Shown: positions 8,422-16,716, counted from the first letter of the stretch. The stretch is 20,295 nt of DNA from Gammaproteobacteria bacterium (GCA_016200445.1 JACQEQ010000316.1:1-20295), one strand, 5' to 3'. The notes: a model not told the origin generated them from the letters alone. Numbers and translations: made by a program.

Positions 8422-8580
8422 ACCTTATTTTCGAACGTCAAGTTAACTGCCAACTCTTTGGATTGCAAGGGTCTTTGAATAGCGATCCTGGCGCGAAGGC
8501 TTGAACACCTCCGACGTTTCGCGGCTCGCGATCCGCGATGCGAACAACGCAAGGATTCCTGAGACACAACACCCCGTGCG
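8422..8580. other. Non-coding gap after tRNA-Leu
   Basis: No gene and no clear terminator for either flanking transcript. It contains one hairpin, TCGCGG-8 nt-CCGCGA (8519-8538), without a T run. Confidence 0.5.
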
Positions 8581-8922
8581 TTACGCCTTCTTCACAAATT
8601 CCGATTTCAGTCCCATCGCACCGATGCCGTCGATCTTGCAGTCGATGTCATGGTCGCCGTCAACGAGACGGATATTCTTCACCTTGGTCCCCACTTTAAC
8701 CACCGACGACGAACCCTTCACCTTCAGGTCTTTGATCACCGTCACCGAATCGCCGTCATTCAGCACATTGCCATAAGCATCGCGCACCACGCGTTGGTCG
8801 TTGACGCTCGCTTCAACCGCATGCTTGCCCCACTCATGCGCACACTCCGGACAAACATACATGTTGCCGTCTTCGTACGTGAATTCGGAATTGCACTGCG
8901 GACACTTCGGCAAACTGCTCAT
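8581..8922 (-). CDS. PhnA/YjdM family zinc-ribbon protein
   Basis: Small protein of the PhnA (YjdM) family, 113 residues against about 111 in E. coli. The N-terminal zinc ribbon has two CxxC pairs: CPQC (7-10) and CPEC (24-27). The C-terminal domain contains [27 protein letters not shown] and ends [22 protein letters not shown], diagnostic of the family. Although named after phosphonate utilisation, the family is not phosphonoacetate hydrolase and its cellular role is unsettled, so no symbol is assigned. The ATG at 8922 has AAGG about 6 nt upstream. It stands alone between tRNA-Leu and the brnTA pair. No phosphonate genes are nearby. Confidence 0.92.
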   Translation of the reverse strand: MSSLPKCPQCNSEFTYEDGNMYVCPECAHEWGKHAVEASVNDQRVVRDAYGNVLNDGDSVTVIKDLKVKGSSSVVKVGTKVKNIRLVDGDHDIDCKIDGIGAMGLKSEFVKKA

Positions 8923-8968
8923 GCTGGACCTTGTTGGTGATGGGTGGAATCAAGTGGGACTTGCGCAT

Positions 8969-9030
8969 CAGCGCCGTTGCGGACACCCGGCGCTGCCTAT
9001 CGAATACATCAAGCAGCGCGGCGTTTTTTT
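8969..9030. repeat. Mutually exclusive hairpins at the 3' end of brnA
   Basis: CAGCGCCG (8969-8976) pairs perfectly with CGGCGCTG (8988-8995). The same right arm, as GCGCTGC (8990-8996), can instead pair with GCAGCGC (9013-9019), after which the plus strand has seven T (9024-9030). On the plus strand this has the shape of an antiterminator/terminator pair, but no plus-strand gene is visible. On the minus strand the T run encodes lysines of BrnA and the first hairpin lies just past its stop, without a U tract. Confidence 0.35.
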
Positions 9031-9290
9031 CCGCGTCCACTGGGGCGCGCAATAGTAGGTTTGTTAAATTGCGCAGCGTAAAAATCAACGACCTTGCGGA
9101 TCATGAGCTGGTACGAGGTATGATTTTTCTTGGCCTCGGTTTTGAAGAAGTCGACGCTCGCCTTGCTCAGCGACATCGTGACCTTGACGTTTTCTTCCTT
9201 GAACACCAAGTCCGCCGGCGGCGGCAGAAAGTCCTCGACGATGCGCAGCTTACCCAAGGGCTCGTTTGAATATTTAAGCTTGGTCTTCAT
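9009..9290 (-). CDS. brnA: BrnA/CopG-type antitoxin (ribbon-helix-helix)
   Basis: Probable antitoxin of a BrnTA type II module. From the ATG at 9290 the product is 93 residues: MKTKLKYSNEPLGKLRIVEDF, then a ribbon-helix-helix segment with strand VKVTMSLSKASVDFF and helices TEAKKNHTSYQLMIRKVVDFYAA (about 36-74). A basic tail with GRGKKRRAA follows. In known BrnTA pairs the ribbon-helix-helix binds the operator and the other part binds the toxin. The start lies inside the end of the toxin frame (17-nt overlap), the usual brnT-brnA layout. The reading frame is intact, unlike its partner. A longer in-frame reading upstream of 9290 lacks family similarity and overlaps the toxin, so it was not used. 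Confidence 0.85.
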   Translation of the reverse strand: MKTKLKYSNEPLGKLRIVEDFLPPPADLVFKEENVKVTMSLSKASVDFFKTEAKKNHTSYQLMIRKVVDFYAAQFNKPTIARPSGRGKKRRAA

Positions 9291-9553
9291 AGATCTTCTT
9301 TCCTCTTCGCCAAAAACCGGCACCAATAAATCGGATCGCTCCATCGCGATAGGTGAACCGAACCGTGAGAATTTCGGTATCGACCTTCCCGAAGCAGTAG
9401 TAGCGTTTTTCGGCCTGACTATGCTCCAAATCTTCGGCGATGACGCGCTTCGGATCGGCAAATGCATACTGCGCTAGCTCGAAAGGAACACCATGCTTCT
9501 TTAAGATTCTCGGCATTTTTATTTTCGTCCCACTCAAAACGGGTCTTCGCCAT
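9274..9553 (-). pseudogene. brnT: BrnT-family toxin, disrupted by a one-base frameshift
   Basis: BrnT is a RelE-like ribonuclease toxin neutralised by BrnA. The conserved N-terminus MAKTRFEWDENKNAENLK reads from the ATG at 9553 in one frame, but the rest (KHGVPFELAQYAFADPKRVIAEDLEHSQ, CFGKVDTEILTVRFTYR and GAGFWRRGKKIYEDQA) is in another. The join is at CTTAAA-G-AAGCAT near 9496-9500; removing one G restores a continuous frame of about 92 codons, the usual BrnT length. The downstream frame has its own ATG inside AAAATGCCG, which would give a protein lacking the FEWDENKN strand. So the toxin is most likely inactive or truncated. A sequencing error or programmed +1 shift cannot be excluded; CTTAAAG is not a classical slippery heptamer. 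The frame ends at 9274, overlapping brnA. Confidence 0.8.
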
Positions 9554-9559
9554 GTGCGA

Positions 9560-9565
9560 ATCATA
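9560..9565 (-). promoter_or_regulatory. Candidate extended -10 box of brnTA
   Basis: On the minus strand TTTGC-TATGAT is a TGn-like extended -10 box ending 6 nt before the brnT ATG at 9553. No Shine-Dalgarno sequence precedes that ATG, and no good -35 box is present 17 nt upstream. If used, transcription would begin at or next to the start codon (leaderless mRNA). Confidence 0.4.
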
Positions 9566-9914
9566 GCAAAGCAAGCGCTACAGGCCATACCGGTTGCCAT
9601 ACGTTTGTGTGGGAGGATGTCGGGCACAACGAGCCTTTAGAAAAACCATATCCGCCGAGAGTATCGGCGCCGCCACAAACCAATCGCCTACAACCTCTAA
9701 GCGTCAGGTGGCGCGGGGGTTGTACAGACCGCTGCTGGGTCTGCTGTTCTAAAATGCAAATATGCAAGCCTGACCCGTTCCTTGACGTGAATGCCGAGAT
9801 ATTAACACTTGGTGCGCTACTACTCTTTACCAATTGTGCAGAAGGTAAAAAGTCTGATGTTATGCGTATTTCCCGCCAGACAAAATAGTCAACAACAGAG
9901 GCCAATGAACTCTG
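9566..9914. other. Gap without a recognisable gene
   Basis: About 350 bases with no coding frame showing family similarity. It holds a small hairpin CAGACC-7 nt-GGTCTG (9727-9745) and the string ATGCAAATATGCAAGCCTGAC near 9756-9775. The latter resembles a phrase I recall from repeats beside transposase genes in gammaproteobacteria, but I cannot verify that here. Base composition looks less GC-rich toward 9780-9900. Confidence 0.4.
9847..9881 (-). terminator. Possible terminator downstream of the 499-residue gene
   Basis: On the minus strand GTCTG-GCG-GGAAATA-CGC-ATAACAT-CAGAC is followed by five T. The outer stem is only 5 bp with an inner 3-bp stem. A second A-rich stem AACAGAG/CTCTGTT (9894-9900 and 9910-9916) overlaps the stop codon. 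Either could end the transcript; both are weak. Confidence 0.35.
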
Positions 9915-11414
9915 TTACGGTTTCCAGTTCTGCTGAAATGCCTCCCGGATGTGACGCTTCGCGGCGTCGTAGCGTCGCCGATATTGGGCTGCATAATCCG
10001 CGCTCGAATACAGCAGGTGGCCTTTTTTCGGTGTGTCTTCATCCACCGCAATTTCATTGTGATGCGGCAGCGACGCGCGTTGCGGGAAGTCTTGCGCTTT
10101 ACGCAGTGCCGCCGGAATAAAGGTGATTTTCTCGAACAAGTCGTGCGAATCGCGGCTCTGCGCGTAGCGGCCCGAGATGATTTTTCCCTGCCACAACGCC
10201 GCTGCTTCATTGTGCGTTCCATCCCACAACGCCGCATTGGTGGTGAAATTTCCGGACGCAAGATTGAACGAGGAACCCGCGCTGTAGTCCGGTGGTTGCG
10301 GCAACGATGCGGGCGGATTGCCCGGATCGTACACACTCAAGCGCCCGCCGGCCACGCTGCCGAAATGTCCGAAACTGGTATGCGCGTAAAAATCCGCAAT
10401 GCCGTGCGCGGCGCGGTGAAACGCTTCCAGGTTGACGATGCTGTGAGCGTTGAACTGCGCCAAACGCTGGCTCACCAACTGCCAACCTTCGGCGATGTAA
10501 CCGTTGTCGAAATGCTCGCGCGGGTCGTAGGCGCTGGGCAGGTCCACGACATCCACGGTCAGGCTTTTTTGCCCCAGCACGCTGGTGAAATTCAGGTTGA
10601 GCGCATTCAACACCCACGCCGGACAAATGTCGCGCGTGAGCGCTTCGTTGAGAATGCTCTTGTGCACCCAGCCGGCGAACTCGGGGTACAGGCTTGACCA
10701 ATTACGCTTGAGGCTGATCGCGCCTTTGCCTTGATACTCGGACGGCGGTTGCGCCGCCCACAGATGGGCGTCGTTGAACAGATAATACGGGATGTACTCG
10801 GAACCGTCCGGCAAACTTCTACGCGTTGCTTTGGAGGAACTTTTCTTTGCCCGCGCCGGCTCGATCACCTGCCATTTGCCGGACTCGTCTTTATACATCA
10901 CCCACACATGGTCGAAGTCCTGATGTTTTTTGCCGAACCACGCGCGGAATTTTCCCAACGCCACGCGCACGTTGAACGAGCTGACGCCGCTGGCCAGTAA
11001 TAGCGATGCGATGAGCAATGCGCGATCTTCGCAGTCGCCCGATTTCAGCGCCAAGGTTTCATCCGGAAATTGCCAGGGGTCAAGTCCGTTGGTCGCGCGG
11101 TAGGCAATTTTTTCCGCCACGAACTCGGCGATGATGTGGGCGCGATGATCAAAGGCGCCCGGTTGCCGCGAACTAAACAAACTCCAGTTCGCACCCAGAA
11201 GTTTTTCCATGTACTTGCGCAGGTCGGTGTCCAACGTACGGCGCATCACCGCATTGCGTTCAGTTACCAGGAATTCGCGCACATCGACATCGTAATTGCC
11301 GCGTTGACTGCCGATCGGCGGGCGCGAGGACGGGACGATGGAATCATGAATGATCCGCTCGCCGTCCCAGTTCCAATAGCGAAGTTTGTGCACGCGCGAC
11401 GTAGAAAAACACAT
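9915..11414 (-). CDS. Transglutaminase-like cysteine peptidase domain joined to a Het-C/zinc-phospholipase-like region
   Basis: A 499-residue protein with no signal peptide visible. The ATG at 11414 has a strong GGAGGAAGCC ribosome site. Residues about 85-190 carry a transglutaminase-like catalytic core: LALKSGDCEDRALLIASLLL with Cys128, then FDHVWVMY with His169 and WQVIEPA with Glu185 as likely third member. Residues about 285-350 contain DPREHFDNGYIAEGW (His301) and FHRAAHGIADFYAHTSFGHFG (His333, His337, Asp341, His345). This spacing of His and Asp before ADFYAH recalls Het-C and zinc-dependent phospholipase C proteins. The C-terminus has LPHHNEIAVDED and an Arg/Lys-rich end. The parts between and after (190-285, 350-499) are not recognised. 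It may process or attach to a protein substrate and act on lipid or nucleic acid; that is inference. It stands alone, on the same strand as brnTA about 360 bases downstream. The fusion is the most unusual gene in the window. Confidence 0.75.
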   Translation of the reverse strand: MCFSTSRVHKLRYWNWDGERIIHDSIVPSSRPPIGSQRGNYDVDVREFLVTERNAVMRRTLDTDLRKYMEKLLGANWSLFSSRQPGAFDHRAHIIAEFVAEKIAYRATNGLDPWQFPDETLALKSGDCEDRALLIASLLLASGVSSFNVRVALGKFRAWFGKKHQDFDHVWVMYKDESGKWQVIEPARAKKSSSKATRRSLPDGSEYIPYYLFNDAHLWAAQPPSEYQGKGAISLKRNWSSLYPEFAGWVHKSILNEALTRDICPAWVLNALNLNFTSVLGQKSLTVDVVDLPSAYDPREHFDNGYIAEGWQLVSQRLAQFNAHSIVNLEAFHRAAHGIADFYAHTSFGHFGSVAGGRLSVYDPGNPPASLPQPPDYSAGSSFNLASGNFTTNAALWDGTHNEAAALWQGKIISGRYAQSRDSHDLFEKITFIPAALRKAQDFPQRASLPHHNEIAVDEDTPKKGHLLYSSADYAAQYRRRYDAAKRHIREAFQQNWKP

Positions 11415-11566
11415 GGCTTCCTCCGTGAATCGAGTGATCGATCAGTGTGATTGGAACGACGGCGGCGAGACTTCTTACTCAAGGCGCTTGCGCGCGTGCC
11501 GCGTTCTTCGCTTCGGATCATACCTCTCATGCAACGCGGACTACACGTGAATATAACCACCCGCAG

Positions 11567-11672
11567 ACCGGTGCCTGATGTTCAGAGGGTCCGAATTGTT
11601 ATCGCGCAGTCGGTGTAGATCGTGCTAACGAGGGGCCAGCTTGCGGGAACCGGCGTGTGATGTTCAAAGGAT
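11567..11672. repeat. Pair of 24-bp imperfect direct repeats, 82-bp period
   Basis: ACCGGTGCCTGATGTTCAGA at 11567-11586 continues AGGGT-like to 11590. The copy at 11649-11672 matches at 19 of 24 positions, including the exact core TGATGTTCA and the leading ACCGG. The 58-bp spacer is not obviously repeated. Confidence 0.5.
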
Positions 11673-11700
11673 GGCGAACAGCGAGGTCAACTTGAGTACG

Positions 11701-11733
11701 AACGGCGATCACGACAACAAGATCGCCGTTTTT
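11701..11733 (+). terminator. Intrinsic terminator on the plus strand without an assigned gene
   Basis: AACGGCGATC (11701-11710) and GATCGCCGTT (11721-11730) are perfect 10-bp inverted arms with a 10-nt loop, running into TTTTT at 11729-11733. The T tract suits plus-strand transcription. It may still serve purA on the opposite strand, where the stem is the same but the tail is poor in T. Confidence 0.6.
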
Positions 11734-11767
11734 GCTTGTCGGGGCGTCATTCAACGCATCCCGAGCA

Positions 11768-13063
<1,296 letters not shown>

Positions 13064-14248
13064 TTATACTCCCTCTATGGTGACTACCCATTCTTTACCC
13101 TGCTGTTTGAGCACGCGATCGCAGCTCATCGCTTGCGCTCCGCCAATCTGGCCGGGAAGCCCGCGCACCACACGTTCGCCGGACTGACGCAAGCGTGTCA
13201 CCGCCGCATTCAGCGCACTGTTGTCGATGGCCGGCGCGAAAATGCCAAGCACCGGCGCCACTGCGCGGTTACCGAGCGCGATCAAAGTCTTTAAATCCGC
13301 ACTAAAACCGGTCGCGGGACGCGCGCGCCCGAAGACTTTTCCGATGTCGTCGTAGCGCCCGCCGCGTGCGGCCTCCTGACCATGACCCGGCACGTAGGCG
13401 GCAAACACGACGCCGGTTTGATATTGATATCCGCGCAATTCCGCCAGGTCGAAATACAAGGTCGACGTATCGCCCTGCCGCTGTAATTGCCCGGCGATGC
13501 GTTCCAGATTATCCAGCGCATCGTGTACCGTGCGCGGCGCCGCACGCAGCGCGGTACGCGCCTGCACTAAAACTTCCGCACCGCCGTTCAAGTCGATCAA
13601 CCGCGCCAACATGTCTTTCGCCTGCGCATCAGCGACGAACGCAACCAGCTCGTTAATCTCCACACGCGCTTTGCGTTGCAGCGCATCGAACAGCTCCGCT
13701 TCCTGCTGCGTATTCAAACCGGCGTGCCGCGCCAAACCGCGAAAAATGCCGACGTGACCCAGATCGATATGAATTTCTTGCGTGATGCCGACACAGCGCA
13801 GCATCTCCAGCATCAGGCAAATCACTTCCACGTCGCTGTCCGCGCCGCTGTGCCCATACAATTCGGCACCCACTTGCATTGGGCTGCGCGAGGCATCCGC
13901 GCCATCGGGTCGCGTGCGCAACACGGTGCCCAGATAACACAGGCGCACCGGCTCGTTGCGACGCAGGCGATGCGCATCGATGCGCGCCACTTGCGGCGTC
14001 ATATCGGCACGCACGCCCATCAGGCGCCCGCTCAGTTGATCGGTGAGCTTGAATGTTTGCAGGTCAAGATCTGACCCGGTGCCGGTGAGCAACGAATCCA
14101 GATATTCAATGAACGGCGGGATGACCAGGTCGTAACCCCAACGGTAAAAAATGTCGAGAACGTCGCGCCGCACGCGCTCCAAGGTGTGCGTCTGCGGCGG
14201 CAACACTTCATCGATACCTTCCGGTAACAGCCAGCGTTCGGTACCCAC
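13064..14248 (-). CDS. hisZ: ATP phosphoribosyltransferase regulatory subunit HisZ
   Basis: Histidyl-tRNA-synthetase-like protein that assembles with short-form HisG and confers catalysis and histidine feedback. I chose GTG 14248 (394 residues, VGTERWLLPEGI...) because GAGGG sits 5 nt upstream and the WLLPEGI block normally lies a few residues from the start; an in-frame TTG at 14260 is less likely. Visible class II synthetase-like blocks are GYDLVIPPFIEYLDSLL, RADMTPQVARIDAHRL, QVGAELYG and ARGGRYDDI (about 310-320). The anticodon-binding domain of true HisRS is missing, and context with purA and the DUF2065 gene is the standard hisZ locus. Its presence predicts a short HisG elsewhere in the genome. 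Confidence 0.93.
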   Translation of the reverse strand: MGTERWLLPEGIDEVLPPQTHTLERVRRDVLDIFYRWGYDLVIPPFIEYLDSLLTGTGSDLDLQTFKLTDQLSGRLMGVRADMTPQVARIDAHRLRRNEPVRLCYLGTVLRTRPDGADASRSPMQVGAELYGHSGADSDVEVICLMLEMLRCVGITQEIHIDLGHVGIFRGLARHAGLNTQQEAELFDALQRKARVEINELVAFVADAQAKDMLARLIDLNGGAEVLVQARTALRAAPRTVHDALDNLERIAGQLQRQGDTSTLYFDLAELRGYQYQTGVVFAAYVPGHGQEAARGGRYDDIGKVFGRARPATGFSADLKTLIALGNRAVAPVLGIFAPAIDNSALNAAVTRLRQSGERVVRGLPGQIGGAQAMSCDRVLKQQGKEWVVTIEGV

Positions 14249-14256
14249 GGTCGCCC

Positions 14257-14451
14257 TCAAGCCTTGACTAGATACAACAGCACCACACCCGCCACCATGC
14301 TCACTAATCCGCTGATGCGCATGGCACGGTCATCCATCTGCGCCATCATGGTCAGCGCTTTGCGCATCGCATCAGGTTTCAAAAACGGGATGATGCCTTC
14401 AATCACCAACATCAGCGCCGTCGCCACCCACATCACGTCCCAATCAATCAT
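14257..14451 (-). CDS. DUF2065 (YjeT-like) small inner-membrane protein
   Basis: 64-residue protein of unknown function, consistently encoded between hflC and hisZ/purA in proteobacteria. Two membrane segments are visible: MWVATALMLVIEGIIPFL (about 7-24) and RISGLVSMVAGVVLLYLV (about 45-62), with a short polar loop DAMRKALTMMAQMDDRA between them. The stop TGA overlaps the ribosome site of hisZ, indicating coupling. No strong Shine-Dalgarno sequence precedes the ATG at 14451; a second ATG six codons in is possible. An unusually long 156-bp gap filled by a hairpin pair separates it from hflC. Confidence 0.88.
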   Translation of the reverse strand: MIDWDVMWVATALMLVIEGIIPFLKPDAMRKALTMMAQMDDRAMRISGLVSMVAGVVLLYLVKA

Positions 14452-14483
14452 CGCGCGTATGCACGATGCGACCGGGCCGGACT

Positions 14484-14584
14484 CCTTCCCACGGCAACGG
14501 GGAAAGTGGGAATGGGGGTGTTCATACGTGCCAGCATTTTACAACTCGCCCCCCATCCTGCCCTTCCCCCGGCAAGGGGGAACA
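14484..14584. repeat. REP/BIME-like inverted pair of hairpins
   Basis: Two GC-rich hairpin units face each other between hflC and the DUF2065 gene. The right unit is TTCCCCC-GGCAA-GGGGGAA (14564-14582), a perfect 7-bp stem. The left unit is TTCCC-ACGGCAACG-GGGAA (14486-14504). The flanks AATGGGGGTG (14511-14520) and CCCCCCATCC-like (14549-14558) are also complementary, so the two units form one larger inverted repeat around an AT-richer centre. This is the architecture of REP sequences in BIME pairs. Confidence 0.65.
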
Positions 14585-14607
14585 CTCTGTTCGAGCACCA
14601 CGTCGTT

Positions 14608-15483
14608 CTAACGACGCGACCCTTTTGCACTGTTGAAGTATTTGAAGAATTCCGAATCCGGCTTCAACACGATGATATCGGAGCGATCCGCAAACGTCTT
14701 CTTGTAGGCGGTCAAGCTGCGATAGAACGAATAAAATTCGGAGTTTTTGCTGAACGCCTTGGCGTAAATTTCCGATGAAGTCGCATCGCCTTCACCGCGC
14801 GTACGTTCCGCATCGCGATACGCTTCGGCAAGAATCACGGTGCGCTGACGGTCGGCATCGGCACGGATTTTCTCGGCCGCTTCCGCGCCGCGCGAACGCA
14901 GGTCTTTCGCAACACGCTGGCGCTCGGCTTCCATGCGCTGGTACACCGAGTTGCTGATCGAAGCGGCATATTCGATGCGGATAATGCGCACGTCAACCAC
15001 TTGAATACCGAGCTCTTTGACCAGCTTGTTGGCCTGCACCGTCAGCAGATCCATGATTTGCGCGCGCTCGCCCGAAATCACTTCCTGAATGGTGCGCTTG
15101 CCGAACTCGTCGCGCAGGCCGTTCTTAATCAGTTCCGACAGCCGTTGGTTGGCGTTGGTCACTTCGCCGCCGGTCGCAGTGAAATAACGGGCGACATTCT
15201 CGATGCGCCACTTCACGTACGAATCGACCAGCACGTTTTTCTTTTCCGAAGTCAGGTACTCTTCCGGCTCCGAATCCATGGTCAACACGCGCCCATCAAA
15301 CTTGCGCACGTTTTGAATCATTGGGATTTTGAAATACAGACCTGGTTTAAAATCGTCACGTACGATTTCGCCGAACTGGAACATCACCGCGCGCTCGCGT
15401 TCGGTGACGGTAAATATAGATCCAGCCAACAGCGCGATCAGCGCAACCAGACCGATGAGTGCGAACAAGGTTTTCTCGCTCAT
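14608..15483 (-). CDS. hflC: HflC, SPFH/band-7 membrane protein
   Basis: Partner of HflK in the periplasm-facing complex that encloses and modulates the AAA protease FtsH. The 291-residue protein has an N-terminal membrane anchor at about 5-25 (TLFALIGLVALIALLAGSIF). The SPFH domain follows, with VTERERAVMFQFGEIVRD and LYFKIPMIQNVRKFDGRVLT, then a charged coiled-coil region rich in Ala/Glu/Arg (about 180-245, MEAERQRVAKDLRSRGAEAAE). The C-terminus contains FYRSLTAYKKTFADRSDIIVLKPDSEFFKYF, typical of HflC. The ATG immediately follows the hflK TAA (TAAATG), so translation is coupled. Confidence 0.96.
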   Translation of the reverse strand: MSEKTLFALIGLVALIALLAGSIFTVTERERAVMFQFGEIVRDDFKPGLYFKIPMIQNVRKFDGRVLTMDSEPEEYLTSEKKNVLVDSYVKWRIENVARYFTATGGEVTNANQRLSELIKNGLRDEFGKRTIQEVISGERAQIMDLLTVQANKLVKELGIQVVDVRIIRIEYAASISNSVYQRMEAERQRVAKDLRSRGAEAAEKIRADADRQRTVILAEAYRDAERTRGEGDATSSEIYAKAFSKNSEFYSFYRSLTAYKKTFADRSDIIVLKPDSEFFKYFNSAKGSRR

Positions 15484-16716
15484 TTAGCGTCCCTCTCTGC
15501 TGCGTAAACGATCACGTTGTTCGCCGACTGCCGAGCGGGTCGCGGCAGTATCTTGCGGCGCCGACGCCGGCGGCACGGAATCCGGAAACGCCGCCGCTGC
15601 GGATGAAGAGCCACTGCCGTTGGCAGCGCCACGCTGATTTTCGAGGAATTTATCCAGCGGCAAATACACCATATTGTTGTTACCTGGCATGTCGACCATC
15701 ACCTTGCTGGTCGATCCGAGCACGGACTCGACCATTTCCAGATACAGACGCTCGCGCGTCACGGCCGGTTCTTTTTGATACTCGGCCAGCACTTTGGAGA
15801 AGCGCACTGCTTCACCTTCGGCATGCGCAACGACGCGCGACTTATACGCATTGGCATCTTCTAATTGTCGTGCTGCGGCACCGCGCGCCTTGGGGATAAT
15901 GTCGTTCGAATAAGCTTCGGCTTCGTTCTTCAAGCGCTGTTCGTCTTCGCGCGCCTTCACCGCGTCTTCGAACGCCGAGCGCACTTGCTCCGGCGCACGC
16001 GCGCCTTGCAGGTTGACGCTGGTGACGACCAAGCCGGTTTGATAACGATCCAGAATCTGCTGCACCATGGTCTCGGCACGCTGACCGATTTCGCCACGGC
16101 CTTCGGTAATCACGAAATCCATTTTGCTCTTGCCGATGATTTCGCGCAGCGCGCTTTCCATCGCCTGACGCAGCGTGACGTCGGGATCGGCCACATTGAA
16201 CAAATAATCCTTGGCGCTTTTCACCTTGTATTGCACCGACATTTCCAGATCGACGATGTTTTCGTCTTGCGTCAGCATCAAGGTGCCGTGATCGCCCGCA
16301 CTGGCACTCGTACGTGCCCCAGTGTGACTACCGATATCCGATTTCTGAATGCGCGAAACGTCGACGGTCTCGACGGTTTGCACCATGCGTGGATACCAAT
16401 GCAAGCCCGGCCCGGTGGTTTCTTTATAGGCACCGAACTGCAGCACCACGGCCTGTTTGCCTTCTTCCACCGTATACAAACCGGAGAATGCCCACGCCAC
16501 CACAATCACCACTGCAATTAACGACAACAACTTGTTCACGTTGTCGGGTGATGCGCCGCCACGCCCCGAGCCCGAACCGCCGAAAACACCGCCGAGCTTG
16601 GTCTGGATTTTTTTCATTAATTCGTCGAGGTCGTTTGTCACGGCACCTTTATTATTGCTGCCGCGACTACCCCAAGGGTCTTTGTCCCCTTTCCCACCCG
16701 GTTCATTCCAGGCCAT
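15484..16716 (-). CDS. hflK: HflK, SPFH/band-7 membrane protein
   Basis: Forms the HflKC complex around FtsH. I chose the ATG at 16716 (410 residues), giving the canonical start MAWNEPGG with GGAG 6 nt upstream; an in-frame extension of 20 residues upstream lacks family similarity. The first 60 residues are Gly/Ser-rich and polar. A membrane segment spans about 63-82 (LLSLIAVVIVVAWAFSGLY). The SPFH domain begins VEEGKQAVVLQFG and contains PGLHWYPRMVQTVETVDV. A long charged coiled coil follows (about 240-300), then ERLYLEMVESVLGSTSKVMVD. The Ala/Ser-rich C-terminal tail is less conserved. First gene of its block, with a promoter about 75 bases upstream. The usual hfq-hflX genes are not upstream here. 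Confidence 0.96.
   Translation of the reverse strand: MAWNEPGGKGDKDPWGSRGSNNKGAVTNDLDELMKKIQTKLGGVFGGSGSGRGGASPDNVNKLLSLIAVVIVVAWAFSGLYTVEEGKQAVVLQFGAYKETTGPGLHWYPRMVQTVETVDVSRIQKSDIGSHTGARTSASAGDHGTLMLTQDENIVDLEMSVQYKVKSAKDYLFNVADPDVTLRQAMESALREIIGKSKMDFVITEGRGEIGQRAETMVQQILDRYQTGLVVTSVNLQGARAPEQVRSAFEDAVKAREDEQRLKNEAEAYSNDIIPKARGAAARQLEDANAYKSRVVAHAEGEAVRFSKVLAEYQKEPAVTRERLYLEMVESVLGSTSKVMVDMPGNNNMVYLPLDKFLENQRGAANGSGSSSAAAAFPDSVPPASAPQDTAATRSAVGEQRDRLRSREGR

Larger units (their letters stand above)
11415..11767. other. Gap between purA and the 499-residue gene
   Basis: About 350 bases without a convincing gene. It contains an imperfect direct repeat and a strong plus-strand hairpin with a T tract, annotated separately. 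No clear minus-strand promoter for the 499-residue gene was found. Confidence 0.4.

Noticed and set aside
8519..8538. Hairpin TCGCGG/CCGCGA as a terminator for the PhnA-like gene
   Set aside because: No T tract on either side.
9561..9905. Open frame of 114 codons on the minus strand
   Set aside because: No family similarity, odd composition, no ribosome site, and it overlaps the likely brnTA promoter.
9951..10697. Plus-strand open frame of 248 codons opposite the 499-residue gene
   Set aside because: The minus frame has catalytic motifs and a strong ribosome site; the plus frame has neither.
14037..14080. GCAGGTCAAGATCTGACCC inside hisZ as part of a repeat like that near 9765
   Set aside because: It lies within a conserved coding stretch (LQTFKLTDQL region), and the resemblance is short.
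15865..16521. Plus-strand open frame opposite hflK
   Set aside because: Shadow of the SPFH-coding sequence, with no independent similarity.
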